Origin: Spinacia oleracea
Lineage: Eukaryota; Streptophyta; Magnoliopsida; Caryophyllales; Amaranthaceae
Direction of reading: 5' to 3'
Length of the DNA: 64,000 bases
Assembly (NCBI RefSeq): GCF_020520425.1
Contig: NC_079492.1
Span: 142,294,361-142,358,360 of the forward strand
Shown here: positions 61,135-64,000 of the stretch, piece by piece
Position numbering within the stretch: the stretch's first letter is position 1
How the letters are laid out: every line of letters starts with the position of its first letter
The notes under the pieces: model-generated
The model's database searches: none
Told to the model about the DNA's origin: nothing
What the model saw: the letters and a program-made list of their open reading frames with translations, nothing else
Translations under genes and position numbers: made by a program

Positions 61135-63669
61135 ATGGCTTCGCATTTGCAAAAATCGTGGCGATTAAGCCTGTTTTGTTCATTAATGGTGCTATTAGGA
61201 ATGGTGAGACTGTCAACTGGATATGCTACTACTCACTTCAAGCCAAGTAGATGGAACTCTGCTCATGCAACTTTTTATGGTGATGATAGTGCCTCTGAAA
61301 CAATGGGTAAGTTATTAAGTAAATCACTATTGCCTTTTATCTTTTCAAAAATTATGAAAACACAATCTTGTATGTCACGGTGTCACAATTATATGCAAAT
61401 GCAAAAGAATATTATACATCTAAATCTTGTCTACACCATCACGAACAAGTATCTGAAAGTATTTTGGTTTCGTTAATAACTTAATATACATATTTGTTTA
61501 TGTAAAGTACAATTTGATTAAGTCTTTGAGACAATAGTATAGTGAGCTAGAACACTGAATTGAATTAAACAATTAACTTATAATGCAATCAATGACGGTT
61601 CTTCTTTATGGCCTGGCCGGGTTGGCCTGTCCCCCGGTGAAAAGTTATGTAACGCAGTGAATTTTTAATTCTGACCCACCTAAAATTTGAATATAATTGC
61701 ATAAATTTCATACTCCTGTTACATTGTTTAATTTTCTACCCACTCTCCCGTATAAATGTTCAAGATCCATTATTAAAGACAATATAGACATGCATGTATG
61801 ACTAACTTTTTAGGTGCAATATCAAAATGTATATATGATTGAGCTTTGAGCCTAATGCGTGCATTTATTTTTACCATAACCATTTTGGTTTTAATCTATA
61901 ATTAATTAACTAATTACTAATAATTTACATGTTTTAATAGGAGGTGCATGTGGATATGGAAATTTGTTCAACAACGGGTATGGTACAAATACAGCTGCAT
62001 TGAGCACAGTATTGTTCAATAACGGGTATGGTTGCGGTAGTTGCTACCAAATTATGTGTGTTGGATCAAAATGGTGTAATAAGGGTCGTTATGGCCACGG
62101 CTCGACTTCCATTACCGTTACCGCCACAAATCTATGCCCTCCGAACTGGAGTCAGGATAGCAATGCCGGTGGTTGGTGCAACCCGCCTAGAGTCCATTTC
62201 GACCTCTCCATGCCCGCGTTTAAGCAACTCGCATTTTGGAAGGCTGGCATCGTTCCTGTCCAGTACCGCAGGTAAATAAACTTGTTACAGTATATATCAC
62301 CTAGGATAACTCCGTTGTCCTCAATAAAAATTATACAATTATATACCCATCTAATTAATTTAGTGTCCTTACACTATTTGTTAACTTATACTCCTATATA
62401 CCCATCTAATTAATTTGGTGTCCTTACACTATTTGTAAACTTATACTCCTATATACCCATCTAATTAATTTGGTGTCCTTACACTATTTGTAAACTTATA
62501 CTCCTATATACCCATCTAATTAATTTGGTGTCCTTACACTATTTGTAAACCTGATTTACACGTAACAAGCATCTTAGGTTCATATTTAACCCTCAAAACA
62601 AACCAATATGTATATTTAGACCTATTATTTGCACCAAAAAATTATTCTAATCTATTACGTACTACGTAGTTACACTAAAAAAATGTACTATTAATGACGG
62701 GAAATCCCGTCGCGAAAGGCTAATAATCGTTGATTAACGACGGGATTTCCCGTCACGAATCTGTCATGAAAGAGAGCCATCGTTAATAGAAAATCCCGTC
62801 GTTAACCCGTCATAAAAAGACATTTGCGACGGTTATTCCTGTCATTGTTTGGTTGTTAGCCCCGTCGCAAAAGCCTTTTACGACGGGATTTTTGACCCGT
62901 CGTAAATAGGTTGTCGTTAAAGATACAAATTCTTGTAGTGTTATTTGTTACGGAGTACTTGTTAGTACATACGTAGTATTAAAAACATTGGTAATGGAAT
63001 CTCATTAATGTTATGTAAAGGTTTGAATAATTCAATCTTGTTACGAGTACAACTTTTAGTTTAGTTGAGCACAGATAATTATTTAAAATCGGTGTACGAT
63101 AAATATTGTAATGCGGAATAAAAGTTAAGTTAAAATGTTTAAAAGTTACTCGATATAATATAAAAGTTATTTACTTTTTAATAAGTAATCAAATTTTCCA
63201 CTTTAATAAAAGATTATCCTTCATAATCACTCATAGTGCATAAAGGAATCGTGTAACCTTTTAATATGTTTATCCGTCCATTTTTTTCATAATATAAAAG
63301 TTAATCAAAACATGTTAAAATCAATTTTAATTAGTATTCAATTTTGTTGCGAGCAGGGTTCCATGTGCGAGGAAGGGAGGCATCCGGTTCAGCTTCCAAG
63401 GGAACAACTACTGGCTACTAGCATCTATAATGAACGTTGGTGGTGGGGGTGACATAGCTAGAATCTGGGTCAAAGGAACGAGAACCGGGTGGATTAGCAT
63501 GAGCCACAATTGGGGAGCTTCTTACCAAGCCTTTTCTCAATTAGGAGGCCAATGTCTCTCCTTCAAAATCCAATCTTACTCTACCCGTGAAACTATTGTT
63601 GCTTACGACGTCGTTCCAGCTTATTGGAGTGTTGGCATGACTTATCAAGCTAGAGTCAACTTTCGATGA
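61135..63669 (+). CDS. EXPA: Alpha-expansin
   Basis: Three exons, 61135-61306, 61941-62271 and 63357-63669, GT-AG, give 271 aa. Alpha-expansins are secreted proteins that loosen cell walls at acid pH without hydrolysis. Signal peptide about 1-29. Domain 1 (family-45-like) has the cysteine pattern [24 protein letters not shown], the alpha-type insertion GGWCNPP (134-140) and HFD (143-145). Domain 2 (CBM63) begins after YRRVPC and has the surface aromatics ([16 protein letters not shown]). It ends TYQARVNF. Length is slightly above the usual 250-260 because of a longer N-terminus; ATG at 61135 is chosen since it starts the signal peptide. Intron 2 carries a tandem repeat and a CACTA MITE. The subgroup number cannot be given. 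Confidence 0.93.
62341..62551. repeat. 55-bp tandem repeat in expansin intron 2
   Basis: ATATACCCATCTAATTAATT starts at 62341, 62396, 62451 and 62506, an exact 55-bp period; the last copy is partial. The units are almost identical, so the expansion is recent. Confidence 0.92.
62673..62940. mobile_element. CACTA MITE in expansin intron 2
   Basis: The ends CACTAAAAAAATGTACTATT and (minus) CACTACAAGAATTTGTATC are flanked by TTA on both sides. The inside is a series of GACGGG(A/T) and CCCGTC blocks that can fold. Same family as the two in the SDR gene. Confidence 0.88.
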
Positions 63670-64000
63670 TTCAATCATGACCCTTGATTTTCTTGTATTT
63701 AAATTTCCCTTTTTTTTAAATGGGTTGGTCAATGTTATAGTGCATCATAGATCTTGATGCCTATTGGCCCTTTAATAGGATATTTAAGTTTTGTATGTGT
63801 AATTTATGTTTAGCTCTTTGCTTTAATCTTGTATCTTATGTGTAGCTATTGAGAATGAGTGGCTCCGAGATACAAACGATAATGTAAAATTTCAAATTGT
63901 CAAATTGTGAAGTAATATTTTAAACTAAAAAAGTTGCAGGTTCCGTGTCACCCTTTTCATAATTCCTTTTTATTTTTGACTTTTTAAATAATAAAATCAT
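63670..64000 (+). other. Expansin 3' UTR and flank
   Basis: 3' flank of the expansin gene, AT-rich; no further feature supported. Confidence 0.4.

Noticed and set aside
62341-62551. CRISPR-like array of regular repeats
   Set aside because: Units are contiguous 55-bp tandem copies without unique spacers, in an intron of a plant gene.

Overview
The window is nuclear DNA of a dicot plant. Every host gene has GT-AG introns, the intergenic DNA is AT-rich, and much of it is layered transposons (Ty1/copia, L1-type LINE, Helitron, Stowaway/mariner, CACTA, hAT and Mutator-like MITEs, and a SINE). The anthocyanidin synthase sequence and the general repeat style suggest Caryophyllales, perhaps the spinach/beet/quinoa group (Amaranthaceae). 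That placement is inference, not proof.

Layout. 1-18.5 kb: an old tandem duplication of about 8 kb around an anthocyanidin synthase (ANS/LDOX) gene. The upstream unit carries only ANS exon 1 (8248-8753). The downstream unit runs into the complete two-exon gene (16444-18233, 352 aa). Each unit starts with a decayed F-box (SKIP8-like) fragment. The units differ by many transposon insertions, so each serves as an empty site for the other and the insertion ends can be read exactly (Helitron 14500-15555, a MULE MITE with 9-bp target duplication, and a Stowaway inside a Helitron inside a mariner-type MITE). A 2.76-kb near-palindrome lies at 1139-3896.

18.5-25 kb: MITE-rich spacer, then a four-exon short-chain dehydrogenase/reductase gene on the minus strand (21201-23788, 294 aa), with MITEs in two introns and a 23-nt last exon.

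25.4-42.0 kb: a Russian-doll insertion. The 3' UTR of a third ANS copy is split by a poly(A) retroposon, which is split by a copia element (26173-41917, two in-frame stops), which is split by a second copia element (27182-37604) with apparently identical 1386-bp LTRs and an intact 1320-aa polyprotein. A degraded LINE follows (42.2-46.0 kb).

47-64 kb: gene-rich segment with PGRL1 (thylakoid cyclic electron flow, + strand, 10 exons, 328 aa), SAP18 (histone deacetylase/ASAP complex subunit, minus strand, 6 exons, 172 aa, first intron 4.4 kb), a truncated mariner-like transposase, and an alpha-expansin (+ strand, 3 exons, 271 aa).

The host genes are unrelated in function (flavonoid pigment, carbonyl metabolism, photosynthesis, chromatin/RNA, cell wall) and do not form a cluster. 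I see no new multi-gene system. The most notable items are the ANS duplication/nesting history, the large palindrome as a likely hairpin-RNA source, and the very young copia element with a long GC-rich repeat leader. Exon joins were made by hand from splice signals, reading frame and family knowledge; no database search was run.
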